Shown here: positions 1 through 7,891 of the stretch, piece by piece
Layout: every line of letters starts with the position of its first letter
Numbering within the stretch: position 1 is the first letter of the stretch
Origin: Winogradskyella schleiferi
Lineage (GTDB): Bacteria; Bacteroidota; Bacteroidia; Flavobacteriales; Flavobacteriaceae
Reading direction: 5' to 3'
Length of the DNA stretch: 64,000 bases
NCBI RefSeq assembly: GCF_013394655.1
Contig: NZ_CP053351.1
Location: forward strand, 496,001 to 560,000
Position numbers and translations under genes: made by a program
Notes under the pieces: model-generated
What the model was told of the DNA's origin: nothing
The model's database searches: none
The model's input: only the letters and a program-made list of their open reading frames with translations

Positions 1-1
1 G

Positions 2-964
2 ACAAGTCCTTATACATTCTTAAAGTTGAATACCTCGTTCTGGAAAATAAAATATACTAGTACATGGATGTGGTTAAAGGATGTTAGAGATGAAGTTGTG
101 GTTGATAAAGCATTTTTAACGAAATACATGGCGAATCATTATTTAAGCTGGAATGTTTCCAAACGATTAAACGTTGGCTTGTTTGAATCCGTAATGTGGG
201 TAGATTCCAATGGAAGAGGTTTTGATATCAATTATTTGAATCCCATCATCTTTTTTAGGGCTATAGAATTTGAATCTGGTCAAGGTGCAGGAAATGCTAT
301 TTTAGGCTTAAGTTCTAAATACAAATGGAATAATAAAGTGAATCTTTATGGGCAATTTATACTGGATGAATTCTCTTTAGGTGATGTTAGAGCAGGAGAA
401 AAAAGTTGGAAAAACAAATTCGGGTTTCAATTGGGTGCAAAATACTTCAATGCCTTTAAGGTGGATAATCTATTGCTTCAAGCAGAATATAATCGTGTGC
501 GTCCATATACCTATTCTCACAATACCCAAATCTTAAATTATGCCCATTTTAACCAGCCCATGGCGCACCTCTGGGGAGCAAATTTCAGGGAATTAGTTTT
601 GATTGGTCGTTACAATTACAAACGATGGGCTGCAGATGCCAAATTTATCATTGGGCAACGTGGTTTCGATTTTAATACCGATGAAGACAGTTTTTCGTAT
701 GGAGGCGATATCTATAGAAATTATAACGACCGTGCTGCAGACACCGGAATAGAAATTGGACAAGGAAACAAAACCAATAGTTTTATGACTGAAGTCCAAG
801 CGAGTTATTTGGTGAATCCTGCTACTAATCTAAAATTATTCGCTAATCTTATTTACAGGGATTTTAATCCAGATGCTGTAACGGCTTCAACTCAAGATTC
901 TAACACCCTCTGGTTTAGTGTTGGTGTAAGAACGGATTTGTTTAATTGGTATAATGATTTTTAG
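2..964 (+). CDS. RemB-like gliding motility outer-membrane protein (5' truncated)
   Basis: The reading frame is open to the left edge, so the true start lies outside the window; the TTG at 26 is only an internal codon. The visible 320 residues are rich in alternating aromatic and polar strands (for example WMWLKD, YKWNNKVNLYGQF, LWFSVGVRTD), as in an outer-membrane beta-barrel, and the chain ends with a short NWYNDF tail. The pattern resembles the C-terminal barrel of flavobacterial RemB/capsule-assembly Wzi-like proteins, which take part in gliding motility. That family assignment is from memory of family members, not from a search. The gene stands alone in the window, with about 210 nt before the next gene. 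Confidence 0.6.
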   Translation, partial: TSPYTFLKLNTSFWKIKYTSTWMWLKDVRDEVVVDKAFLTKYMANHYLSWNVSKRLNVGLFESVMWVDSNGRGFDINYLNPIIFFRAIEFESGQGAGNAILGLSSKYKWNNKVNLYGQFILDEFSLGDVRAGEKSWKNKFGFQLGAKYFNAFKVDNLLLQAEYNRVRPYTYSHNTQILNYAHFNQPMAHLWGANFRELVLIGRYNYKRWAADAKFIIGQRGFDFNTDEDSFSYGGDIYRNYNDRAADTGIEIGQGNKTNSFMTEVQASYLVNPATNLKLFANLIYRDFNPDAVTASTQDSNTLWFSVGVRTDLFNWYNDF

Positions 965-1069
965 GGTTGAGTTGTTCGTCGATGGGCATAAGGTGAGATT
1001 TTTGCATTAGAAGGCATTAAATTTAACATTCTCAACGGTTAATGATATTTTAAGAAGTTACGACAACGG

Positions 1070-1100
1070 TTTATCGTTCTTGAAAGTCATAAAAAACAAT
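1070..1100. repeat. Imperfect direct repeat, copy 1
   Basis: This 31-nt segment matches 1788-1818 at 27 of 31 positions, in the same orientation; both contain the core AAAGTCATAAAA. The two copies lie on either side of the small gene at 1174-1620, so they look like the ends of a local duplication or insertion. Confidence 0.55.
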
Positions 1101-1123
1101 ACAGAATCATATTATTTTGTATG

Positions 1124-1154
1124 TTGCTTAATAGCCTTTTAATGAGTAACTTTA
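1124..1154 (+). promoter_or_regulatory. Candidate Bacteroidota promoter for the 1174 gene
   Basis: TTG at 1124-1126 is followed after 20 nt by TAacTTTA at 1147-1154, one base off the TAnnTTTG -7 consensus of Bacteroidota. It lies about 20 nt before the start codon of the small secreted protein. One consensus base is missing, so confidence is modest. Confidence 0.35.
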
Positions 1155-1173
1155 GGTGTAAAAAGCAATAGTT

Positions 1174-1620
1174 ATGAGAAAAATAATAGGTTTAGCTGTC
1201 ATTTTGATTCTTAGTCAAACTTGTAAATTGGTGGCACAAACTATGATGCCAAGTGAGCTGGCAGAGGCAACAATGGTTAATGAGTTAGGTCCAAAAGATT
1301 TTAAAGATTATGACAAAATGCTTCTGGTTGTTCCTGCATTTAAAGCTATAGGAACTAAAAAATACTTTTCTAAAAGATTAGACAAATATTATTCAAAACC
1401 TTATCATTTAGCGGAATACACAGAAGTTGCATCTGGCTTGGGACCTGAAAATTATTCCATTGAAGAGTACAAGTATATGGTTGTTATTCAGAGCAGCAAA
1501 AATTTTTCGGGGAACACCGCGTATTCATTTATGTTGGTAGATAGAAGTACTAATACGATTTACTACACCTTAAAATCAGGTAACAATTTTAAAAAATATT
1601 TACAGAAACTCTTAAAATAG
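1174..1620 (+). CDS. Small secreted hypothetical protein
   Basis: A 148-residue protein with a clear signal peptide (MRKIIGLAVILILSQTCKLV, then a plausible cleavage before AQT). The mature part is about 125 residues with mixed alpha/beta character, a basic C-terminus (KKYLQKLLK), and no catalytic or metal-binding motif that I recognise. The phrase SFMLVDRSTNTIYYTLKSG near the end looks like a terminal beta hairpin. It has its own candidate promoter and is bracketed by a 31-nt imperfect direct repeat, so it may have arrived or been duplicated as a unit. Function unknown; a periplasmic or surface location is inferred from the signal peptide. Confidence 0.75.
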   Translation: MRKIIGLAVILILSQTCKLVAQTMMPSELAEATMVNELGPKDFKDYDKMLLVVPAFKAIGTKKYFSKRLDKYYSKPYHLAEYTEVASGLGPENYSIEEYKYMVVIQSSKNFSGNTAYSFMLVDRSTNTIYYTLKSGNNFKKYLQKLLK

Positions 1621-1687
1621 GAGAGGCTAACTGCTAATTAAAAAAAAACAGACCTTTTTATTAATTCAAATTATCTTTATCGCTAGT

Positions 1688-1750
1688 AAAAACGGGCGCT
1701 AACAGTTTTGTTTATAGGTAGTTGTGAGGGTTATGGCTATGCTCGTTTTT
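1688..1750. repeat. Imperfect inverted repeat, attC-like
   Basis: Arms 1688-1698 and 1740-1750 pair over 11 positions (AAAAACG against CGTTTTT outermost, then two G-T wobbles and two G-C pairs). After an unpaired bulge, TAAC at 1700-1703 pairs with GTTA at 1730-1733. A stem with a bulge and a TAAC/GTTA box is reminiscent of integron attC sites. The match is loose and no integrase is present, so this is only a structural resemblance. Confidence 0.4.
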
Positions 1751-1787
1751 GGGGTAAGTTGTGATAGAATTACTACACCATTTTAGA

Positions 1788-1818
1788 TTTATCTTTCTTA
1801 AAAGTCATAAAATAAAAT
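1788..1818. repeat. Imperfect direct repeat, copy 2
   Basis: Second copy of the 31-nt segment at 1070-1100 (27 of 31 identical). It lies after the small secreted gene and before the end of the minus-strand serine hydrolase. Confidence 0.55.
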
Positions 1819-1939
1819 TGCGAAACAAAAAGCTGAGTATGTCATTAAAGCGAGTTTTGCTAGTAATGTTTGTTAGTCTAAAGGTAGAGGCCGAAGTTTA
1901 AAATTCTATTTGTTATATTCGGATGTTGTGCACATATTT

Positions 1940-3274
1940 TCACTGGAATTGTTCCAGAAGAGCCAGACTTCTTACCAGATATTGCAAACTGTGATTTTCC
2001 TCCATAGTTGTTTTAGGAGAACTGTTAAAAGCAATAACTAATCTTTTCTTTGGTGAAATGTAGAGCGCCTGACCTCCCACACCATGTTTTATAAAATCCC
2101 CATCTTCAAAAACAACATCCCAATGGTAACTCTGAAACATGGCACCCTGATTTTCATATTGGTGAGACCAGACAAGGTCTCCAAATCCTCCTTGAGACAA
2201 AAATAGTTCGTTATCACCTTTTCTTATCTCCCGTAAATACCGATCAGAGGCAATTTTGATTTCTGCATCCTCAGTAAACGCGAGGCCATACCTTGCCATA
2301 TCTCTTAATGTCATCATCATAGGGCCATAACTTCCGGAAATACCCGTGCTTGCCATGGTTATCAGAGCATCTTGCTCCGCTCCTATTTTTGACCATATCA
2401 TCGAGGACAGAAGTTCATGATATGGAGTGTCTGAAATTCGTTCTGTTATCATAGCAAGGAGCACAGAATTGGCACCAGTATAATCATAAGTTTTCCCGGG
2501 AGGCTCCGCTATTCCAAATTCTTTAATGACCTGTAGAAAATTCTTTTGAAATCCAGTATTGGGCTCAGGAAACAAGCCCGTATGTTCTAAAAGTTGATAA
2601 AAACACGATTCAGGATTGGTGATTGCTTCCATATCAGGTAAATGTTCCCTACAATTAATCCCTGAAGCCATTCGCAGTAAATGTTCAATGGTAATACCTT
2701 CAAAACCTGCGCCTTCGAGCTCAGGTAAATATTTGGTGATGGAATCTTGTTCATGCAATAATCCCTGATCTACGAGGGTTGCTATTACTGTACCAACGAA
2801 AGACTTTGCAATTGATGCTGTGATATGTCTGTCGTTCGGATCCATATCCGGATATCGTTCGTAAACAATTTTTCCTTTGTGAAGAACAATCACCCCATTT
2901 ATTGCTTTACGAGTGCAAATGTCATCTAAGGTAGTTTCTTTTTTGAAAAAGGTACTCGTTAACGATTCCTGTCCTAATGTTTCTGACAGATTTATTTCTA
3001 GCTTTTTGGTCTTTGTATCTTTCTTACTTATCCTAACGGTAGGTAAATAATATTCAAAATGTCTGTTTAGTTCAGTAATATCTGGACTTATCAAAGTAAT
3101 CCAATCTGGAGATTCAAAACTTACCAGTTGTTTGGTAGTGTCAGGCATTTGTCTTGAATTTATTGCTGATTCAATCTTGTCATTTAGCGACTGAATTTTA
3201 GCCTCCTTTTTGCAACCATAAATCATTCCCATTGCAACGAGAAGAAGGCTATATTTTTGTAAATAATTAATCAT
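1940..3274 (-). CDS. Lipoprotein serine hydrolase, beta-lactamase/6-aminohexanoate hydrolase-like
   Basis: A 444-residue protein with a lipoprotein signal (MINYLQKYSLLLVAMGMIYG then Cys21), so it is probably anchored in the cell envelope. The serine beta-lactamase-like fold is shown by SIAK (Ser154 and Lys157, the SxxK catalytic pair), by YTG at 265-267 in the place of the YxN motif, and by HGVGGQ at 397-402 near the C-terminus, a signature typical of class C-like esterases and 6-aminohexanoate-dimer hydrolases. The YxN asparagine is replaced by Gly, as is common in the esterase/amidase branch and unlike true beta-lactamases. Substrate unknown. The gene stands alone in an accessory block. Confidence 0.82.
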   Translation of the reverse strand: MINYLQKYSLLLVAMGMIYGCKKEAKIQSLNDKIESAINSRQMPDTTKQLVSFESPDWITLISPDITELNRHFEYYLPTVRISKKDTKTKKLEINLSETLGQESLTSTFFKKETTLDDICTRKAINGVIVLHKGKIVYERYPDMDPNDRHITASIAKSFVGTVIATLVDQGLLHEQDSITKYLPELEGAGFEGITIEHLLRMASGINCREHLPDMEAITNPESCFYQLLEHTGLFPEPNTGFQKNFLQVIKEFGIAEPPGKTYDYTGANSVLLAMITERISDTPYHELLSSMIWSKIGAEQDALITMASTGISGSYGPMMMTLRDMARYGLAFTEDAEIKIASDRYLREIRKGDNELFLSQGGFGDLVWSHQYENQGAMFQSYHWDVVFEDGDFIKHGVGGQALYISPKKRLVIAFNSSPKTTMEENHSLQYLVRSLALLEQFQ

Positions 3275-3388
3275 TTCGTGGCTTGATGTTTCTATAATTA
3301 TTAATTGGTTTCAAGATTTTAAATATGTATAACTATTTAGGAAATAAATAGTTATGTAGTTTAGCGTTTAATTAAGGCTAGAACAAGT

Positions 3389-3412
3389 AATTACTTAAAG
3401 CCATTGTGGTAC
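3389..3412. repeat. Half of a junction element downstream of DUF6090 gene 1
   Basis: The stretch AATTACTTAAAGCCATTGTG followed by GTAC closely matches 7860-7886, the right half of the inverted repeat next to the hypothetical pair at 7892-8502. The partner arm seen in that element is not visible here, so this looks like half an element. It ends 5 nt before the stop codon of the neighbouring minus-strand gene. Confidence 0.45.
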
Positions 3413-3417
3413 TTTCG

Positions 3418-4194
3418 TTATTTTTCTAAAGCTTTCAATTGAGAGTCAATTGAAATTATTAAGTCATTAATCTTCGGATTAATTTCGTTTTGAACTACTT
3501 CTATATCCCAAAAAAATTGGTTTTTAAGACTTCCAAGGAAATACATAAACACTTTATCCTTTTTAAGTTCATTATAGTTATTCGGTATCATTTCAAGTTT
3601 CAAATCGTCATAGTTTTCAGTAACTCGATATTTTTGGTAGTTACCATTCCATAGAGCATTAAATCGTGTATTGAAAATAGTTGAACTTGCATCTTCTATT
3701 CTTTGAACGTATGTATTAATTTGTGCGTCTAATACATTGTTGGACCAAGAATAATAACTGATTAATTTATCTCTTAAGACATCATTAGATATTAGATTTA
3801 AGTCTTTTGATTTTAAGGCTTCGAAGACTTCTGTATTTATTTTAGGTGTCCAAGTATTTGTAATTCTTCCAAAGTGGTATTTTAAGGAATCTTGATATGG
3901 CAAATCTTGTTCCATATGATTTATCAAAATCGAAATAGATTCTTTAGTTTGCTCATACTTATCAAATCTGAAATTATTAAATTCAATATCCGCAATTAGA
4001 CTTTGTTTGAAGTTTTTTAGAAACTTTATTTCTTCCGTTTTTAATTTATCTTGTTCATTCCAATTATTAATTGAAAGCGCAATCAAAATTCCAATAACAA
4101 CTAGCACAATTTCTCCAATAGCATAAAGCAGATATTTACTGAATTTATTTTCAGTCAGCATTCTTTGTCTAATTTTTCTAAAGAATTTTATCAT
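3418..4194 (-). CDS. DUF6090 family membrane protein, copy 1
   Basis: A 258-residue protein whose first 50 residues carry the DUF6090 hallmark: a basic MIKFFRKIRQRMLTENKFS, then one hydrophobic helix (residues 22-43, YLLYAIGEIVLVVIGILIAL) and SINNWNE. The rest (about 210 residues) is predicted to be helical and extracytoplasmic, with many charged and aromatic residues and no catalytic motif. The start is supported by its near-identity to the start of the second copy at 7020-7796. The two proteins share the N-terminal segment almost exactly and then diverge. The family is common in Flavobacteriaceae and has no known function. Confidence 0.8.
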   Translation of the reverse strand: MIKFFRKIRQRMLTENKFSKYLLYAIGEIVLVVIGILIALSINNWNEQDKLKTEEIKFLKNFKQSLIADIEFNNFRFDKYEQTKESISILINHMEQDLPYQDSLKYHFGRITNTWTPKINTEVFEALKSKDLNLISNDVLRDKLISYYSWSNNVLDAQINTYVQRIEDASSTIFNTRFNALWNGNYQKYRVTENYDDLKLEMIPNNYNELKKDKVFMYFLGSLKNQFFWDIEVVQNEINPKINDLIISIDSQLKALEK

Positions 4195-4219
4195 TGGTTA
4201 TCGGTTTGTTATAATGAAG

Positions 4220-4347
4220 CACAACGTTTGTGGTATACGAGCGGTGACGTTTCTAGTCACAGATCTTTACTGATAAAAATTGGCTTTGGAAAACCCCCAG
4301 AATTTTCCAAGTATGGACTGAACACGCCATAGTTTAGAGATATTGTG
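4220..4347. repeat. Junction inverted repeat between DUF6090 gene 1 and the FG-GAP gene
   Basis: CACAA at 4220-4224 pairs with TTGTG at 4343-4347 as outer arms of a junction of about 128 nt; inner arms are not convincing. The 15-mer at 4212-4226 (TAATGAAGCACAACG) recurs exactly at 7815-7829, also just upstream of a DUF6090 gene on the minus strand. The outer pairing alone is weak; the shared 15-mer and its position are what support a common element. Confidence 0.4.
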
Positions 4348-4357
4348 AGCAATAGTA

Positions 4358-6829
4358 TTATTTCCATATAATTTTTTTTATTTCACTGAAACCATTTTTA
4401 TCACTTATTCTTAAATAGTAAATCCCCGTAGCTAATTTCGAAATATCGAGCACGTTTTTATTCTTTTGTGAGAAAACTATTTGTCCTAATTCATTGTAAA
4501 TTGTTATGTCACTTACCTCATTGTTAGAAATAATATTTAAGATTCCATTTGTTGGATTTGGGTACAACTGAATAGTTGTAGAGACATATTCTTCGATTGA
4601 TAAATTATTGACAATTTCGGTACTAACCGTATTTGTCGTAATTGCTTCATTAAAATCGAAGTATATATCTGCTGAATTATTAAATACATCACCTAATACA
4701 ACATCATTCTTTGGTTTAATTTTATAAGTGATAAACCCGTGAGAGTTGGGCTCATCAGTAGTGCTATCGATGAGATTAATGTCGTCAAAAACAAAATCAA
4801 CGATATTGTCATTAGTAATAATTACTCGACATTCATGGCTTAAACTCTCTAACTGCATCGTAGTAAAATCAAGTTTAGGGTCTAAAATGTTATTTACGCT
4901 TACATTGATCGCACTCGCTGTTCCTGTATTTTGAAACCGGATAAGGTAATGAAGGTATTTATCTACATCTTCCAATATTATTTCTTCACCTTCTAAAACA
5001 GCAATATCATTTGGGTCAAATGACCCAATGACTCTTTGAGTTAAATTGAATACATTGTCTTCAGGCGCAGTGTCATCAGATACAGGATTTATCGCTATAG
5101 TTGAGTTTAAAATGTCATCTATTTCAACCGTTGGAGGAGGAAAAATATTAAAGTCTAAATCAATTGTTCTAATTTCAAATGGGCTTAAATTTTCAAATTG
5201 AAATGTGACTGAATTTACTGTCTGAGAGAAAGCAGATTGAGAAGCGGATAAAAATTGAATCATTGAGTCATCATATTCATATACCACATCACCAGATATT
5301 TGAGTCGTACCTAAATTTTTATATACTAAATGAAAACTAATATCAAAACCTGGTCTTGGATCATTTAAAGGATATACGCTGACACTCAAATCATTTATTT
5401 CCATGGTGGGTAATAAACAGAAATCTGCTACTATTTCGTTGCCAACATCGGTAAAATTATGAGTATAATTATTAGGATTGGAAGAGTAATATTCTGGTAA
5501 ACTTGAAACTATTGCTGTGGTCAATTCACCTTCAAAAGGAAATAATTGATAAGAACCATTGTTCTGAGTAAAAGTGGAATAACTATTTGTTGCATCAGTA
5601 GTTGTAACCATCAAATTTGGTATAGATAAATCGGAAAGCTCACAACCATTATTATCTAAATCCAAACGGACAAAACCATTGATTTCGTTGCTTTGTAAGC
5701 CATTATTAGTATACCAGACTATTCTATTGTCTCCGCCAGAGACGGCTAAGACATCTAAATCTCCATCACCGTTTATGTCAAATAAATGCACTTCTTCTGG
5801 AGAACCTTGACTGTCAGATATTATTTGCTGAATTCCAAAATTGCCTAGACCATCTAGATTTTCATACCAAGCTACTTTGCTGTCGTAACTTGAGGTTGAA
5901 AACACATCCATATCTCCATCGTTATCTATATCCTCGGCAGCCACAAAACTAGCGCTATCTGTATCTGTCGTAATGATTTGTGCTTCTCCGAAATTCCCTA
6001 AACCATCTAAATTCGCATGCCAAAAAACCACATCAACTCGTGATGTTGCCAAAACATCTAGAAAACCATCACCATTCAAATCTTTTGCACTAATTGAACT
6101 TGAGACCCAATCTCCCATATAAATTATGTGTTCTACATCAAATGTTCCTTCTCCATCTGTGTTTTCATGCCATGCTAATTTACCGTCTGTCCCTCGAGTA
6201 CTTGTTAAGACATCTATATCACCATCATTATCAATATCTACAGGCAAAACAAATTCTGCAGAATAATCAGCAATTATAATAATTTGTTCTGGACCAAAGG
6301 TTCCCAACCCATCTGTGTTTTCATACCAAGCTATTTTTGCATCATCAAATGAGGCAGACAATACGTCCAAATCGCCATCGCCATCGAGATCTGCAGTAGA
6401 TACCCTTAACGCATTCATAGCATTTGTACTAATAACCTGTGGACTTCCAAATGTTCCTTGGCCATCAATATTTTCATACCAAGCAATTTTGTTATCATAT
6501 TGAGAGGAAGATAGTACATCATTGTCTCCATCGTTATCAATATCAGCGGCTACTACTGATGAGGCTCCATCTGCATCATAACTCAAGACCTGCTCTTCGC
6601 CATAAAGACCTAGTCCATTCATGTTTTCATACCAAGATATTCTGTCATTCCATCTAGCAGCAGATAATAAGTCTAAATCTCCATCCCCATCTAAATCACT
6701 TGCAAACGTGGAGTTCAAGCTATGGATGCTGTTTATGTTTTCAACTACCAAAACTGGTTGAAAATCAATTTGAGAATATGTATTTAAGCCTATGGTTACT
6801 ACAAGAATAGTAAATAATTTCTTTTGCAT
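4358..6829 (-). CDS. FG-GAP/VCBS repeat protein with T9SS type A sorting domain
   Basis: An 823-residue secreted protein: signal peptide (about 1-19), seven FG-GAP/VCBS repeats at about 20-375, each with a calcium-loop motif of the type DLDGDGDLDVL and a KIAWYEN strand, then a carboxypeptidase-regulatory/SdrD-like beta domain (about 385-470). A DUF7619-like region follows (about 590-735, beginning GSFDPNDI). The C-terminal Por secretion sorting domain lies at about 750-823, with LYPNPTNGILNI near its start and a basic end (KKIIWK). The repeats probably form a calcium-stabilised beta-propeller. Export through T9SS and surface attachment or release are inferred from the sorting domain. It sits alone in the accessory block, so no partner is suggested by context. 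Confidence 0.85.
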   Translation of the reverse strand: MQKKLFTILVVTIGLNTYSQIDFQPVLVVENINSIHSLNSTFASDLDGDGDLDLLSAARWNDRISWYENMNGLGLYGEEQVLSYDADGASSVVAADIDNDGDNDVLSSSQYDNKIAWYENIDGQGTFGSPQVISTNAMNALRVSTADLDGDGDLDVLSASFDDAKIAWYENTDGLGTFGPEQIIIIADYSAEFVLPVDIDNDGDIDVLTSTRGTDGKLAWHENTDGEGTFDVEHIIYMGDWVSSSISAKDLNGDGFLDVLATSRVDVVFWHANLDGLGNFGEAQIITTDTDSASFVAAEDIDNDGDMDVFSTSSYDSKVAWYENLDGLGNFGIQQIISDSQGSPEEVHLFDINGDGDLDVLAVSGGDNRIVWYTNNGLQSNEINGFVRLDLDNNGCELSDLSIPNLMVTTTDATNSYSTFTQNNGSYQLFPFEGELTTAIVSSLPEYYSSNPNNYTHNFTDVGNEIVADFCLLPTMEINDLSVSVYPLNDPRPGFDISFHLVYKNLGTTQISGDVVYEYDDSMIQFLSASQSAFSQTVNSVTFQFENLSPFEIRTIDLDFNIFPPPTVEIDDILNSTIAINPVSDDTAPEDNVFNLTQRVIGSFDPNDIAVLEGEEIILEDVDKYLHYLIRFQNTGTASAINVSVNNILDPKLDFTTMQLESLSHECRVIITNDNIVDFVFDDINLIDSTTDEPNSHGFITYKIKPKNDVVLGDVFNNSADIYFDFNEAITTNTVSTEIVNNLSIEEYVSTTIQLYPNPTNGILNIISNNEVSDITIYNELGQIVFSQKNKNVLDISKLATGIYYLRISDKNGFSEIKKIIWK

Positions 6830-6925
6830 ATCATTTATTTATTATTAAAATGGGTAATTATTATTATGGTCTAATGTATGATTTCGTTGCGTATTTAAGC
6901 ACTAAAGTTAACAAATATATCACAG

Positions 6926-6976
6926 ACCTGCCTGCCGGCAGGCAGGTAGAAAGTCGGTGTATCGATAGCTATCGGG
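6926..6976. repeat. Two adjacent palindromes in the FG-GAP/DUF6090 gap
   Basis: Positions 6926-6947 form a perfect 22-bp palindrome centred on GCCGGC, very GC-rich against its AT-rich surroundings. It is followed by a 12-bp palindrome CGATAGCTATCG at 6963-6974. Palindromes of this make-up are, to my knowledge, scattered through many flavobacterial genomes as intergenic repeats. The pair lies downstream of DUF6090 gene 2 and upstream of the FG-GAP gene, and could act as a transcription barrier. Confidence 0.65.
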
Positions 6977-7019
6977 ATTCGTAAGTAAGCGATAAATAGC
7001 AATAATTTATATGCATTCG

Positions 7020-7796
7020 TTATTTAGTTATAGATTTAAGTTCTTCCTCAATTTTTTTAATCAAATAGTCTATTGAGTCAATAGTTTTAATTTCTTCATC
7101 TACTTTTCTACCTCTATTATAAAGAGCTAACTGCAAATTCATTAAAAGGTCATTGTCGGTTAAAAATTTATCGTAATTTTTTATTTTTAATTTATAAATA
7201 TTTATTGAGTCAGAATGTTTAAAGCCGTATTTTTTAGGTTGGCTATAATCAGCGAACAAATATTTGTATTGATATTGAGATAAAAGTGTCGGAATACTAA
7301 TTTCAGCTCGATCCATTCCAAGTTCATCATCTAAACGCTTTAAATCTAGTTGAAACAAATTAGTTATATCAATACGTAAGCTGTCATTAGACAGGGTATT
7401 TAAACCAATGTTTTTAAGGTTTTCAAATGCACTAGTTTTAGGGATTATTTGAAAGTCAACACCAGCGCTTGTAAATGAATCATAAATAGTATCTGAATAT
7501 GGTTTTTTGTTATAGATGTCTTTTATAAGGTTTTGACTTAATTTAAATATTTCTCTATGCTGTGAAATTATTTTTTGAATATCATTTCTGGTTTTCAGTA
7601 AATCGCTTTTTAGTTCTAAATAAATCTGTATTTCTTGTTCTTGTGTTTTTCGGTTTTCGTTCCAATTATTAATTGATAGCGCAATTAAAATTCCAATTAC
7701 TACAAGAACTATTTCTCCAATGGCATAAAGTAAGTATGTACTGAATTTATTTTCAGTTAGTAATTTTTGTCGAACTTTTCGGAAGAATTTTATCAT
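7020..7796 (-). CDS. DUF6090 family membrane protein, copy 2
   Basis: A 258-residue paralogue of the protein at 3418-4194, with the same length and almost the same first 50 residues (MIKFFRKVRQKLLTENKFS, hydrophobic helix to SINNWNE). Beyond that point the sequences are clearly different: this one has a longer coiled-coil-like stretch (residues about 50-90) and a C-terminus rich in Lys, Glu and Ile. Single-pass membrane topology with the bulk outside the cytoplasm is inferred. The upstream region shares a 15-mer with the other copy. Function unknown for the family. The pair may be a duplication followed by divergence, or two separate acquisitions of one gene type. Confidence 0.8.
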   Translation of the reverse strand: MIKFFRKVRQKLLTENKFSTYLLYAIGEIVLVVIGILIALSINNWNENRKTQEQEIQIYLELKSDLLKTRNDIQKIISQHREIFKLSQNLIKDIYNKKPYSDTIYDSFTSAGVDFQIIPKTSAFENLKNIGLNTLSNDSLRIDITNLFQLDLKRLDDELGMDRAEISIPTLLSQYQYKYLFADYSQPKKYGFKHSDSINIYKLKIKNYDKFLTDNDLLMNLQLALYNRGRKVDEEIKTIDSIDYLIKKIEEELKSITK

Positions 7797-7823
7797 TGGT
7801 CTTTTTGTTGGTCTTAATGAAGC

Positions 7824-7882
7824 ACAACGAGTTTGTATAAGACTAGTTGCGTGGTTAGAAATTACTTATAGCCCATTGTTGT
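7824..7882. repeat. Bipartite inverted repeat, attC-like
   Basis: Outer arms ACAAC (7824-7828) and GTTGT (7878-7882) and inner arms TATAAG (7836-7841) and CTTATA (7865-7870) pair perfectly and are separated by 7-nt spacers on both sides. Read on the minus strand the outer boxes are ATACAAC and GTTGTGC, each 6 of 7 with the integron attC boxes RYYYAAC and GTTRRRY. It sits between the hypothetical pair and DUF6090 gene 2, which all run on the minus strand. The arm geometry is seen in the sequence; the recombination role is inference. Confidence 0.5.
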
Positions 7883-7891
7883 ATACCGTTT

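Larger units (their letters stand above)
1621..1939. other. 319-nt gap with an inverted repeat and a direct repeat
   Basis: No coding frame with convincing start or composition is visible. The gap holds the imperfect inverted repeat at 1688-1750 and the second copy of the 31-nt direct repeat at 1788-1818. The remainder is AT-rich with no recognisable RNA fold. It separates the plus-strand secreted protein from the minus-strand accessory block. Confidence 0.6.
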
